64,000 nt of DNA, from positions 87,337 through 151,336 of the forward strand of contig NZ_WNLA01000019.1 in NCBI RefSeq assembly GCF_009720865.1, read 5' to 3'. This DNA comes from Pseudoduganella ginsengisoli (GTDB lineage Bacteria > Pseudomonadota > Gammaproteobacteria > Burkholderiales > Burkholderiaceae_D). Below, piece by piece: positions 42,198 to 50,782 of the stretch. The notes under the pieces were generated by a model. It made no database searches. It saw only the letters and a program-made list of their open reading frames with translations, and was not told the origin of the DNA. The position numbers and the translations under genes are program-made. Every line of letters starts with the position of its first letter. The stretch's first letter is position 1.

Positions 42198-44593
42198 AAG
42201 ACCTTAACGATAGCCGTGGCGGCGTGCAAGGCACAGGCCATGGCCACCAGAAATTCAGTGCAGTCGAGCGCTTCCTGGAAACACGCTTGTTTAAGCACCG
42301 CCTGGCGGTGCTGCTGTTCTTTATTGCCGCATCCATCCTGATGGGCTGGCAGGCTTCGCAGTTGAAGCCTGACGCCAGCTTCGCCAAGATGGTGCCGGCG
42401 TACCACCCGTACATTGCCAATTACTTCAGGTACGAAAATGAATTGCGCCCGCTGGGTAACAACATCCGCATCGCTGTGGAAGCGCGGAACGGCGATATCT
42501 ACAGCAAGCAATATCTGGACACGCTGAAAAAAATCACGGATGAAGTGTTTTACATACCGGGCGTGGACCGCGGCAATTTGAAATCGCTGTGGACACCGAA
42601 CGTGCTGTGGATGGAAGTGACGGAAGGCGGCATGAATGCGGGCCAGATCATCCCGCAGGGCTTTGACGGTTCGCCGGAAAAAATCGCGGAAGTGCGCGCC
42701 AACGTGCAGCGCTCTGGCCGCATTGGTTCGCTGGTGGCAAGCGATGGCAGGTCGGCGATCGTTCACGTGCCGCTGCTGGAAACGGATCCGGATTCGGGCC
42801 AGCGGCTTGATTACGGCCTGTTTTCCGAGCGCCTGGAAAACCTGATCCGCAGTAAATATGAAACCCAGGGCGTCAAGATCCACATCGTGGGCTTTGCCAA
42901 GGTGGTGGGCGACTTGATCGAGGGCGCGAAAGCGATTGCGCTGTTCTTTGCCATTACTGTCGCGCTGACCATTGCCGTGCTGCTGTGGTATTCGCGCTGC
43001 CTGCGTTCCACGGCCGTGACGGTGCTGTGCTGCGGCCTGGCCGTCGTGTGGCAGCTGGGCATCGTGCGCATGCTGGGCTTTGGCCTTGACCCGTATTCGA
43101 TCCTGGTGCCGTTCCTGACGTTTGCCATCGGCGTCTCGCACGCGGTACAGAACATCAATACGATGGCGTCGGCCAAGCTGGGTGGCGCCACGAATATGGA
43201 AACGGCGCGGCTGACGTTCCGCCAGCTGTTCATTCCCGGCACGATTGCGCTGCTGTGCGACGCGGTGGGTTTCTCGACTCTATTGGTGATTAAGATCGGC
43301 GTGATCCAGGAATTGGCGATTTCCGCCAGCGTGGGCGTGGCTGTGATTGTCGCCACCAAGATGTTCCTGTTGCCGGTGCTGATGTCATATACCGGTGTGT
43401 CTGGCGCGTGCCTGCGCCACCAGGCGAAGAAATCCCGCAACAAGCACACGGTGATGCGTTTCGTTGCCCGCTTTGCCGAACCGAAGTTCGCAAAGTGTGC
43501 TGTCGCTGCGGCGCTGGCGATTTATGGCATGGCGTTTGTGATGAGCCGGGACTTGAAGATCGGCGACCTTGATCCGGGCGCGCCGGAATTGCGCGCGGAT
43601 TCCCGCTACAACAAGGACATCGCATTTATCGCGTCGCATTATTCGGCCAGCCCGGACGTGTTTGTCGTCATGGTGAAGACCCCGGCCGGTGAGTGCGGCA
43701 GCTATCCGGTGGCGGAAGCCGTCGACCGCTTCCAGTGGGAGATGGAAAACGTGCAGGGCGTGGAATCGACCACGTCGCTGTTCTCCGTGATGAAGAAGGT
43801 GATTGCCAATGTCAATGGCGGCGACTTGCGCTGGCAGGCGCTGTCGCGCAACCGTTTCGTGACGAATTCCGCACAGCGTTCCGTGCCGTCCGAGTTTTAC
43901 AACAACGATTGCTCGATGACGCCGGTGCTGGTGTTCCTGGCCGACCACAAGGCCGATACCTTGACCCGCGTGGTACAGGCATCGGAAGCCTTTGCCAGGG
44001 AAAACAGCACGGAGAGCGCGCAATTTATCCTGGCGGCCGGCAACTCCGGTATCGAGGCGGCCACCAATATCGTGATCAGGCAGGCGGAAATCACCATGCT
44101 GGTACTCGTGTATGCCATCGTCGCGGCGCTGGTGTTCTGGGAATTCCGCTGCTGGCGCATCACCTTGTGCATCATGCTGCCGTTGTATGTCACGTCAGCG
44201 CTGTGTGAAGCCATTATGGCCAAGCTGGGACTGGGCGTCAAAGTTGCGACGCTGCCGGTGATTGCGCTGGGGATCGGCATCGGTGTCGACTACGGCATTT
44301 ACATCTACAATCGCTTGCAGCACTTCCTCAATGAAGGTTTGCCGCTGAAGGAAGCGTACTTCGAGACGCTGAAAACCACGGGAGTGGCGGTTGCGCTGAC
44401 AGGCGTCACGCTGGCGCTGGGCGTGCTGACGTGGCTGTGGTCCGACATCAAGTTCCAGGCCGATATGGGCTTGCTGCTGGTGTTCATGTTCCTGTGGAAT
44501 ATGGTGGGAGCCATCATCATGATCCCATCGCTGGCTTGCCTGCTGTTGCCGGCCCGGCGCACAGAAGCCGGCAAGGTACTGCAGCCGGCATAA
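42194..44593 (+). CDS. RND/MMPL-family transporter
   Basis: 800 residues from the ATG at 42194, overlapping the YCF48 stop (ATGA). Membrane topology: an N-terminal TM (KHRLAVLLFFIAASILMGW), a large periplasmic loop (~50-245), five TMs (AIALFFAITVALTIAVLLWY, VTVLCCGLAVVWQLGIVRML, ILVPFLTFAIGVSHAVQNIN and others), a second TM and loop (~430-620), then five more TMs (LVYAIVAALVFWEFRCWRI, LPVIALGIGIGVDYGIYIYN ...). The FAIGVSHAVQ and GIGVDYGIY motifs are proton-relay/GxxxD features of MMPL proteins. With DUF1302, DUF1329 and YCF48 it forms a known gene set of uncertain substrate, here next to alkyl-sulfate genes. Confidence 0.92.
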   Translation: MKDLNDSRGGVQGTGHGHQKFSAVERFLETRLFKHRLAVLLFFIAASILMGWQASQLKPDASFAKMVPAYHPYIANYFRYENELRPLGNNIRIAVEARNGDIYSKQYLDTLKKITDEVFYIPGVDRGNLKSLWTPNVLWMEVTEGGMNAGQIIPQGFDGSPEKIAEVRANVQRSGRIGSLVASDGRSAIVHVPLLETDPDSGQRLDYGLFSERLENLIRSKYETQGVKIHIVGFAKVVGDLIEGAKAIALFFAITVALTIAVLLWYSRCLRSTAVTVLCCGLAVVWQLGIVRMLGFGLDPYSILVPFLTFAIGVSHAVQNINTMASAKLGGATNMETARLTFRQLFIPGTIALLCDAVGFSTLLVIKIGVIQELAISASVGVAVIVATKMFLLPVLMSYTGVSGACLRHQAKKSRNKHTVMRFVARFAEPKFAKCAVAAALAIYGMAFVMSRDLKIGDLDPGAPELRADSRYNKDIAFIASHYSASPDVFVVMVKTPAGECGSYPVAEAVDRFQWEMENVQGVESTTSLFSVMKKVIANVNGGDLRWQALSRNRFVTNSAQRSVPSEFYNNDCSMTPVLVFLADHKADTLTRVVQASEAFARENSTESAQFILAAGNSGIEAATNIVIRQAEITMLVLVYAIVAALVFWEFRCWRITLCIMLPLYVTSALCEAIMAKLGLGVKVATLPVIALGIGIGVDYGIYIYNRLQHFLNEGLPLKEAYFETLKTTGVAVALTGVTLALGVLTWLWSDIKFQADMGLLLVFMFLWNMVGAIIMIPSLACLLLPARRTEAGKVLQPA

Positions 44594-44640
44594 ATTACTG
44601 CTGGCAGCGTTTGGGGAGGAGGGCCGCCACCGGGTGCATA

Positions 44641-45738
44641 ATGGCGTGTATGCCGACGACGCAAAAAGCCTACACAACCAGCATGGTGTGGTTACCGCAA
44701 CAAGATGGCGCACCGCCGCGCGCCACGCGTATCCATGGGCGGGAAACCGTCGTGGACATGCTCGCTGCCGAGCTGGCGCTGCGCCGCATGGTCACCGTGA
44801 CGGGGACGGGCGGCATCGGCAAGACCACGGTGGCGCTGGCCGTGGCGGAACACATGCAGCGGCAATGGCGGCAGGGCGTCGTCTACGTGGATCTGGCGCC
44901 GCTGGCTGACGGCAGCCGCCTGGCGCCTGCGCTGGCGGCCGCGCTGGTCATGGAACGGCCCGGCCAGCGCACACTGGACGACATTACCGCAGCGCTGCGC
45001 AGCCACCACATGCTGCTGGTGCTCGACAGTTGCGAGCGGCTGGTCGATGACGTGGCTGACATGGCCGATATATTGCTGGAAGGGACGCAGGGCTTGCGCT
45101 TGCTGGCCACCAGCTGCGAACCGCTGGGATTGCCCGGTGAGTGGGTGGTGCAGTTGCCGCCGCTGGCGGCGCCGCCCGGCGATGCGCTCGATATGGAGCA
45201 AGTCATGCACTGGCCTGCGGCGCGCTTGTTCGCGGACCGCATGGGCCGCGACCCCGGCGATGATGAAGCAGCAGGCATCGCTGATATTTGCCGCCGTCTC
45301 GATGGGATACCGCTGGCGCTGGAACTGGCTGCCGCCAATGTGGGCGTGCTGGGCGTGCGTGCGCTGGCGCGGCGGCTGGGCGATGGCTTGTCCTTGCAAG
45401 GCGGGCAGGCTGGCCGCCACCGCACGATGGAAGCAGCGCTGGACTGGAGTTATGCGCTGCTGGGCGAACAGGAGCGGCAGTTATTGCGGCGGCTGTCGCC
45501 AATGCGGCGCGGCTTTTCGCTGGATGAAGCGCTGCACCTGGGGGCGGACAGCCTGGCGGCATGGCCGGATGTCCTCGATGCGTTCGCGGGCTTGCTGCGG
45601 CAATCGATGCTGGCCACGATCAGTGATACCGATGCGCGCCGCTACCGTCTGTTGGAAACCACGCGGCGCTATGCGGCGGCGCGGCTGGAAGAGAGTCACG
45701 ATTATCAGCGGGTGATGGCCAGGTATGGAGCGATGTAG
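44641..45738 (+). CDS. STAND-type ATPase (AfsR/COG3903-like), C-terminally truncated
   Basis: 365 residues from the ATG at 44641 (a second ATG at 44650 is possible). Walker A VTGTGGIGKTTVALAVAEHM, Walker B VLDSCERLVDDVADMADIL, a GLPGEWVVQLPPLAAP sensor region and GIPLALELAAANVGVLGVRA (GxP motif), then MEAALDWSYALLGEQERQLL and winged-helix-like LRRLSPMRRGFSLDEALHLG. Relatives are large regulators with an N-terminal HTH and C-terminal TPR repeats; neither is present. The stop codon (tag, 45736) lies inside a dispersed palindrome, so the 3' end may have been cut by it. It may be non-functional. Confidence 0.7.
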   Translation: MACMPTTQKAYTTSMVWLPQQDGAPPRATRIHGRETVVDMLAAELALRRMVTVTGTGGIGKTTVALAVAEHMQRQWRQGVVYVDLAPLADGSRLAPALAAALVMERPGQRTLDDITAALRSHHMLLVLDSCERLVDDVADMADILLEGTQGLRLLATSCEPLGLPGEWVVQLPPLAAPPGDALDMEQVMHWPAARLFADRMGRDPGDDEAAGIADICRRLDGIPLALELAAANVGVLGVRALARRLGDGLSLQGGQAGRHRTMEAALDWSYALLGEQERQLLRRLSPMRRGFSLDEALHLGADSLAAWPDVLDAFAGLLRQSMLATISDTDARRYRLLETTRRYAAARLEESHDYQRVMARYGAM

Positions 45739-45777
45739 GGAGGATTTTACGGGGACGCCGAGTCAAATCCGCCCTAC
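45735..45777. repeat. Dispersed palindromic element with stop codons at both ends
   Basis: The 43-base element begins gtagggaggattttacgggg and ends caaatccgccctac. It shares about 38 bases with the reverse complement of part of 23584-23673. Its left end supplies the TAG of the ATPase gene, and its right end supplies the TAG of gluQRS on the other strand. Confidence 0.75.
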
Positions 45778-46688
45778 GGAGTCAGCATCGCGGCCCAGGC
45801 AGGAATGGCGGCCAGCCAGAAGCCGGCGATGCTGTCGGCCTGTACGTCCAACCCCAGGAACCGCGCTGCCGGGATCAATGCCGACTGCACCAGCGTTTCC
45901 GGATCCGCCCCCGTATCAAACGCTTGCGCGCCCGTTTGCTTGGACAGCTTTTCCCCATCCGCATTGGCCACCACCGGCACGTGCAGATATTCCGGATGCG
46001 GCAAGCCCAATACATCTTGCAGGAACAGCTGGCGCGGTGTGGAATCCAGCAAGTCCGCCCCGCGCACGACATCCGTGACACCTTGTTGCGCATCATCGAC
46101 CACCACGGCCAGCTGGTAAGCCCAGAACCCGTCCGCGCGGCGGATCACGAAGTCGCCCACGTCGGCCGCCAGGCGCTGGCATGTGACGCCGACGCAGCGG
46201 TCGTCAAAGCAGTATGTGTCGTTGGGTGCATCGGGCACCCGCAAGCGCATGGCGCGGGCGGGCTTGCCGGGCGCGAGGCCGTTGCGGCACGTGCCGGGAT
46301 ACACGAGTCCAGCGCCGCTTTGGCCCAGCCGTAACTGCGAATCCGCGATTTCCTTGCGCGAGCATGAGCATGGATAGGCCGCGCCTTTGGCCAGCAACTG
46401 TTCCAGGGCCACGTCATACAAATGCGTGCGCTGGGTCTGCCACGTAACTTCGCCATCCCACTGCATGCCGCAGCGCTGCAGCGACGCGAGGATATGCCGG
46501 TCGATACCCGCCACGTTGCGGTCGCGGTCCAGGTCTTCCACCCGCACCAGCCACGTGCCGTGGTGCGCCTTGGCGTCCAGGTAGCTGGCCATGGCGGCCA
46601 CCAGCGAACCCAGATGCAGGGGGCCGGTGGGAGAGGGGGCAAAGCGGCCGATATAGCTGGCGCTGCGGGATGGGCGGACGGACTTCAT
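45774..46688 (-). CDS. gluQ: Glutamyl-Q tRNA(Asp) synthetase (GluQRS)
   Basis: 304 residues from the ATG at 46688; the extension upstream has no protein character. Class I signature HLGS in SYIGRFAPSPTGPLHLGSLV, anticodon-domain-free length, KLSKQ in place of KMSKS, and the zinc-site cysteines YPCSCSRKEI with YPGTC. It attaches glutamate to the queuosine base of tRNA-Asp. The truncated class I layout (about 300 residues) is normal for GluQRS. The 3' end lies in the palindrome at 45735-45777 and converges with the ATPase gene. Confidence 0.95.
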   Translation of the reverse strand: MKSVRPSRSASYIGRFAPSPTGPLHLGSLVAAMASYLDAKAHHGTWLVRVEDLDRDRNVAGIDRHILASLQRCGMQWDGEVTWQTQRTHLYDVALEQLLAKGAAYPCSCSRKEIADSQLRLGQSGAGLVYPGTCRNGLAPGKPARAMRLRVPDAPNDTYCFDDRCVGVTCQRLAADVGDFVIRRADGFWAYQLAVVVDDAQQGVTDVVRGADLLDSTPRQLFLQDVLGLPHPEYLHVPVVANADGEKLSKQTGAQAFDTGADPETLVQSALIPAARFLGLDVQADSIAGFWLAAIPAWAAMLTP

Positions 46689-46842
46689 GCCGCGAGTATC
46701 CCTGACGGGAGCGGCCACCGTCAACGGTGCCGGCCATGTTGCAGCGCGCAACGGCTGCCGCGCATTCTTCGCATACAATCCCCGCCAGCCGTGCCGGGCG
46801 ATCCCCGGCTGCGCCTCATCCACTTATTATCAATGAGACACC

Positions 46843-48480
46843 ATGCATAAAAAATTTCCCACCCTTGCCGCAACCCTGTTGGCCGCCAGCCTGGCGTTTG
46901 CCTATCCTGCCCAGGCAGCCGGCGGCGCGAAATCCGGCTTGTTGACGGTACAGGAAGCGCCGCTGCGCGCGCACCTGGCGTTCCTGTCCAGTGATTTGCT
47001 GGAAGGGCGGGGTACGGGGCAGCGGGGCGGCGACTTGACGGTCGCTTACCTGGAAAACCAGGCGATGGCGGCAGGCTTGAAACCCGCGTCGGGCAACAGC
47101 TACCGCCAGGCCGTGCACATCGCCGGCGTGAAATCGCTGCCGCAGGAAAGCTCGCTGCGCCTGGAAGCCAATGGCGCGCCATTGCAGGCTGCATTCGGCA
47201 AAGACTGGGTGTGGGCGCCGGGCGATGCGCAGGCGGCGCACAGCATCGATGCGCCGCTGGTCTTCGCCGGTTATGGCATTACGGCGTCCGAAGAAGGGTG
47301 GAATGACTACAAGGGCATGGATGTCAAAGGCAAAGTGCTGGTCATGATGGTCAACGACCCGCAGCCGACTGCCGAACAGCCGGACCGTTTCGGCGGCAAG
47401 GCGCTGACGTATTACGGCCGCTGGACGTACAAATTCGAAGAAGCGGCGCGCCAGGGCGCGGCCGGTGTATTGCTGATCCATACCACGCCATCCGCGTCGT
47501 ATGGCTGGAGCGTGATCCAGAACAGCTGGGATAACGTGGAGCGCTTCCAGCTGGCCCAAGGCGAACTCGGAACTGCATTGCAAGGCTGGATGACGGAAGA
47601 CACGGCCCGCGCGCTGTTCAAGGCCGGCGGACAGGATCTCGATGCCTTGCGCGCCGCCGCTGAACGCAAGGATTTCAAGCCTGTGGCGCTGAACGCCAAA
47701 GTGGGCGGCGACATGAAAGCCGCCGTGCGCAAGGTTGACCAGTTCAACGTGGCAGGCATCGTGCCTGGCACGGATGCAAAACTGAAGCAGGAAGTCGTGA
47801 TTTACAGTGCGCACTGGGACCACCTGGGCATGCAGGGTACCAGCGGCGACACTATCTTCAACGGCGCTGTCGACAATGCGTCGGGCAGCGCCGCGCTGCT
47901 GGCCATGGCGCAGGAAGCCGTGCGCCATCCGGCCAAGCGCAGCCAGATGTTCCTGTGGGTAGCGGCGGAAGAACAGGGTTTGCTGGGCAGCGCGGCCTAT
48001 GCGTCGGCGCCACTGTGGCCGCTGGATAAAACCGCCGCGGCGCTGAACCTCGACAGCCTGAATTTTGCCGGCGTCACGCGCGACATCGGCACGGCCGGCA
48101 GCGAGCGCACGGAACTGGGCAAGATGGCGGAAGCCACGGCGAAAGCCATGAACATGCGCATTGCCGAAGCCAAGCCGGACCTGGCAGGCGGCTACTTCCG
48201 CAGCGACCATTTCAGCTTTGCCAAAGTCGGCGTGCCGGCGTTTTCCATCGAGCGTGGCCGCGATTACCTGGGCGACCAGGCGGCCGCGAAAGCCAAGAAC
48301 GAAGCGTATTCAAAGCGCTATCACCAGGTCAGCGATGAATACGACCCAAGCTGGGACCTGGGCGGCATGACGCAGCAAGCCGCGTTCACGCTGAACCTGG
48401 GCCAAGCGGTCGCGAATGCACCGAAAATGCCGCAGTGGAAGGCAGGCGACGCGTTTGGCAAGGTGCGCGCGGCGAAGTAG
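46843..48480 (+). CDS. M28-family metallopeptidase (aminopeptidase-like) with PA domain
   Basis: 545 residues with signal peptide (LAATLLAASLAFAYPAQAA). PA-like insert around DYKGMDVKGKVLVMMVNDPQ and AARQGAAGVLLIHTT. Catalytic M28 part: VIYSAHWDHLGMQ (zinc His), NGAVDNASGSAALLAMAQEA (bridging Asp), WVAAEEQGLLGSAAY (Glu-Glu), LNLDSLNFAGVT (Asp), and GGYFRSDHFSFAKVGVPAFS with the last His. All zinc ligands are present. It would release N-terminal residues from peptides outside the inner membrane. It stands divergent from gluQRS and upstream of a small membrane protein. Confidence 0.93.
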   Translation: MHKKFPTLAATLLAASLAFAYPAQAAGGAKSGLLTVQEAPLRAHLAFLSSDLLEGRGTGQRGGDLTVAYLENQAMAAGLKPASGNSYRQAVHIAGVKSLPQESSLRLEANGAPLQAAFGKDWVWAPGDAQAAHSIDAPLVFAGYGITASEEGWNDYKGMDVKGKVLVMMVNDPQPTAEQPDRFGGKALTYYGRWTYKFEEAARQGAAGVLLIHTTPSASYGWSVIQNSWDNVERFQLAQGELGTALQGWMTEDTARALFKAGGQDLDALRAAAERKDFKPVALNAKVGGDMKAAVRKVDQFNVAGIVPGTDAKLKQEVVIYSAHWDHLGMQGTSGDTIFNGAVDNASGSAALLAMAQEAVRHPAKRSQMFLWVAAEEQGLLGSAAYASAPLWPLDKTAAALNLDSLNFAGVTRDIGTAGSERTELGKMAEATAKAMNMRIAEAKPDLAGGYFRSDHFSFAKVGVPAFSIERGRDYLGDQAAAKAKNEAYSKRYHQVSDEYDPSWDLGGMTQQAAFTLNLGQAVANAPKMPQWKAGDAFGKVRAAK

Positions 48481-48574
48481 CATGACTTCCTGGCCAGGAT
48501 GGCGGCGCTGGTGGTGCGCATGGGAGCCTGATGCGGTATGCTGTGCGGTTTGATTGCCACGACCCTGAGTTTTC

Positions 48575-49000
48575 ATGCAATACAACCGCTATTTCCTGGC
48601 TGGCGCCGTCTGCAGCGGCGCCGCCGCGTTGCTGCACTTGCTGTGCATCGTATTCGGCGCTTCCTGGTACCGTTTCTTTGGCGCCGGGGAGCGCATTGCG
48701 CGGCTGGCTGAGGCGGGGAGCCTGATCCCCGCTGTGATGACGCTGGCCATTGCGGCCCTGCTGTCGGCGTGGTGTGCTTACGCGCTGTCCGGCGCGGGCG
48801 TGATCCGCAAGCTGCCGTACACGCGGCTCGCGTTATGTGCGATTGCCTTCATTTACTGCTTCCGCGGCCTCGCGTTTCCTTCGCTGATCTTCTTCTTCCC
48901 TGAAAACAGTTCACTGTTCTGGGCGCTCAGCTCATCGATTTCATTTGGCATCGGCCTGCTGCACGTGCTGGGGCTGAAGCAAATGTGGTGGAAGCTGTAA
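48575..49000 (+). CDS. Four-helix membrane protein
   Basis: 141 residues with four hydrophobic helices: FLAGAVCSGAAALLHLLCIV, PAVMTLAIAALLSAWCAYAL, LALCAIAFIYCFRGLAFPSL and SSISFGIGLLHVLGLKQMWW, joined by short loops. The first loop carries a FFGAGERIARLAEAGS turn. I do not recognise a named family; it could be a DoxX-like or small electron-transport accessory protein, but no cysteine/quinone site is apparent. It stands alone between the M28 gene and the secretion-type locus on the opposite strand. Confidence 0.8.
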   Translation: MQYNRYFLAGAVCSGAAALLHLLCIVFGASWYRFFGAGERIARLAEAGSLIPAVMTLAIAALLSAWCAYALSGAGVIRKLPYTRLALCAIAFIYCFRGLAFPSLIFFFPENSSLFWALSSSISFGIGLLHVLGLKQMWWKL

Positions 49001-49028
49001 CCACGCTTCCACCCCGGCGTGGCTATGA

Positions 49029-49802
49029 TTAATGTTTATTGAACGCCAGCGAAATGACGGTACCCGTCAAATCAATACCCTTGATGGAAATGCTGCCAAA
49101 GCTTGGGCCTTGCGAACCGTGTACGCGGATATTGTCGAACCTGATTTCACCGATCGACGTTGGCAGCGCCAAGGTCAAGGTGCCGTCCTTGCCGAGGGTT
49201 GCCGTGGTCTTCGTCGGATCGTAGACCACGTTTTTCATCGTGACGTCGGAATCCAGGAAGCTCAGCACGGGATTCAATACCTTGGCCATGTCGCCAATGA
49301 CGTCCAGGCCCTTGTCCTTCATCTGCTTTTGCACGTGCTGCACCAGTTCATCGTGCAAACCCTGCGCGGACGTGTCGCTCAGCTCATCTTCCGACATCGG
49401 CTTCAAGCCGCCCAGCGCAGGAGCCGCAGCGGGCGGCGTGCCGATGGCGGCAACATTGGCAGCCGCCGGGCCATCGCCTGACGCCTGGCCGCTGTCGCTG
49501 CGCAGCACGACCGGCGCCGTGACCGCCACCGCCGGCACGGCTGCCGCCGCATAGGACTCCAGCGGCGCCACCAGCGCCGTCACGATGGCCGCAGCAAGGC
49601 GCAAGTGCCGCTGCTTGCGCAGGGCGTCTTGAACGTGCTGGTGCGTCACCAGGTTCCATTCAGCGAAAATGTCACCCAGCCGCTGGCCCGTCGTGCGCTG
49701 CAGTTCAATAGCGCGCGCCAACTGTTCTTCAGAAATCAGCTTCTGCTTCACCAGCAGCTGACCGAGCAGCGCCTTATTCTGGTCTGGCTTGAACCAACTC
49801 AT
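49029..49802 (-). CDS. MshEN-domain membrane protein with secreted-subunit-like C-terminal domain
   Basis: 257 residues. Residues ~10-64 match the type II secretion ATPase N-terminal/MshEN fold: ALLGQLLVKQKLISEEQLAR, AIELQRTTGQRLGDIFAEWN, LVTHQHVQDALRKQ; MshEN domains of this kind bind c-di-GMP. A TM helix follows (LRLAAAIVTALVAPLESYA, ~68-95) and an Ala/Pro linker. The C-terminal domain starts with LKPMSEDELSDTSAQGL (~133-149) and ends SFGSISIKGIDLTGTVISLA, resembling the motifs of the small secreted proteins at 55369-58870. So it may link cytoplasmic c-di-GMP to a periplasmic protein of the same system. Last gene of the minus-strand operon. Confidence 0.82.
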   Translation of the reverse strand: MSWFKPDQNKALLGQLLVKQKLISEEQLARAIELQRTTGQRLGDIFAEWNLVTHQHVQDALRKQRHLRLAAAIVTALVAPLESYAAAAVPAVAVTAPVVLRSDSGQASGDGPAAANVAAIGTPPAAAPALGGLKPMSEDELSDTSAQGLHDELVQHVQKQMKDKGLDVIGDMAKVLNPVLSFLDSDVTMKNVVYDPTKTTATLGKDGTLTLALPTSIGEIRFDNIRVHGSQGPSFGSISIKGIDLTGTVISLAFNKH

Positions 49803-49817
49803 GCTTCCCCCTTCTGT

Positions 49818-50768
49818 TTAGGCCGACTTGCGCGAAGGCGCGTGGTTGACGATATCGGACGGCGTCATGCCGAACCACCGTTTGCACGCGCGGTAAAACG
49901 CGCTGGGCTCGGAAAAGCCCAGCTGGAAACTCAGCATCTTCAGCGACAGTTCTCCCGTCGACAGCGACTGGCGCGCCAGCTCGCGGCGCGTTTCATCGAC
50001 CAGCGTGGTAAAACTGGTGCCTTCTTCCGCCAGCCGGCGCTGCAGCGTGCGCTCGCTCATCATCAGATGGGCTGCCACGTCTTCGCGGTGCGGCGGGCCT
50101 TTCGGCAGCATGGCAGCCAGCATACCCTGTACGCGCGCTGCCACGGAAGGCGGCTGTGCATGGGCCAGGCCGGCCAGCACGCCGGTGCCGTTGTTGCGGT
50201 AGTCCGGCAGCGCCGCCACCAAGTCCGTGTCGGCAAATTCCATCACATTGTGCGGACGGTTGAAATGCACGGGGCAGCCAAACGTTTCTTCATAAAACGC
50301 GGCATTGGCCGGTTCCGGGAACGCATATTCGACCAGCACGGGCGACGCATCGTCGCGGCCGGCCGCACAGCGCAGGCTGCGCAACAGTACGCACCAGACG
50401 AAATCATAGCGTTGCTGCGGCACGTCGCGGTTGGCGCCGGGCAGCACCAGGCCGACACGGGTGTGGCCGTGGCACCGTTCGATGGAACTCTGCACGGTTG
50501 GCGACACCAGCATGATGTGGCCCATGACGCCCAGCCAGCCGAGGCGGTGCGGCGTCGATACCTTCAAGCCGATCAGCGGATCGCCCGACTGTTCAACCAG
50601 CAAGGTCCACAAATGCGACAGTTTGTCGGACAAAGTCAGCGCGTCGCAAGCCAGGCCGTCGCCCTCATCGAGGCCGGCCATTTTAAACAGGGCTTCCGCC
50701 GCAACGCCGGAATGGGTCAGGCGCGACTTCACGCCGCGCACCAGGTGCAAGGCAGATGAATAGGTCAT
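49818..50768 (-). CDS. AraC-family transcriptional regulator (arabinose-binding-domain type, OruR-like)
   Basis: 316 residues from the ATG at 50768, which has a ggaggt ribosome site; an ATG at 50786 would overlap the upstream stop as ATGA and add six residues. The first ~190 residues match the 'Arabinose_bd' type regulatory domain (GWLGVMGHIMLVSPTVQSSI, CPVHFNRPHNVMEFADTDL); the last ~100 are the double helix-turn-helix: HLMMSERTLQRRLAEEGTSF and LSLKMLSFQLGFSEPSAFYR with the FGMTPSD tail. It lies inside the minus-strand export locus between the DUF2059-like and MshEN genes, suggesting self-regulation of that locus or of the divergent subunit genes. Confidence 0.92.
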   Translation of the reverse strand: MTYSSALHLVRGVKSRLTHSGVAAEALFKMAGLDEGDGLACDALTLSDKLSHLWTLLVEQSGDPLIGLKVSTPHRLGWLGVMGHIMLVSPTVQSSIERCHGHTRVGLVLPGANRDVPQQRYDFVWCVLLRSLRCAAGRDDASPVLVEYAFPEPANAAFYEETFGCPVHFNRPHNVMEFADTDLVAALPDYRNNGTGVLAGLAHAQPPSVAARVQGMLAAMLPKGPPHREDVAAHLMMSERTLQRRLAEEGTSFTTLVDETRRELARQSLSTGELSLKMLSFQLGFSEPSAFYRACKRWFGMTPSDIVNHAPSRKSA

Positions 50769-50782
50769 GCCGGCACCTCCGC

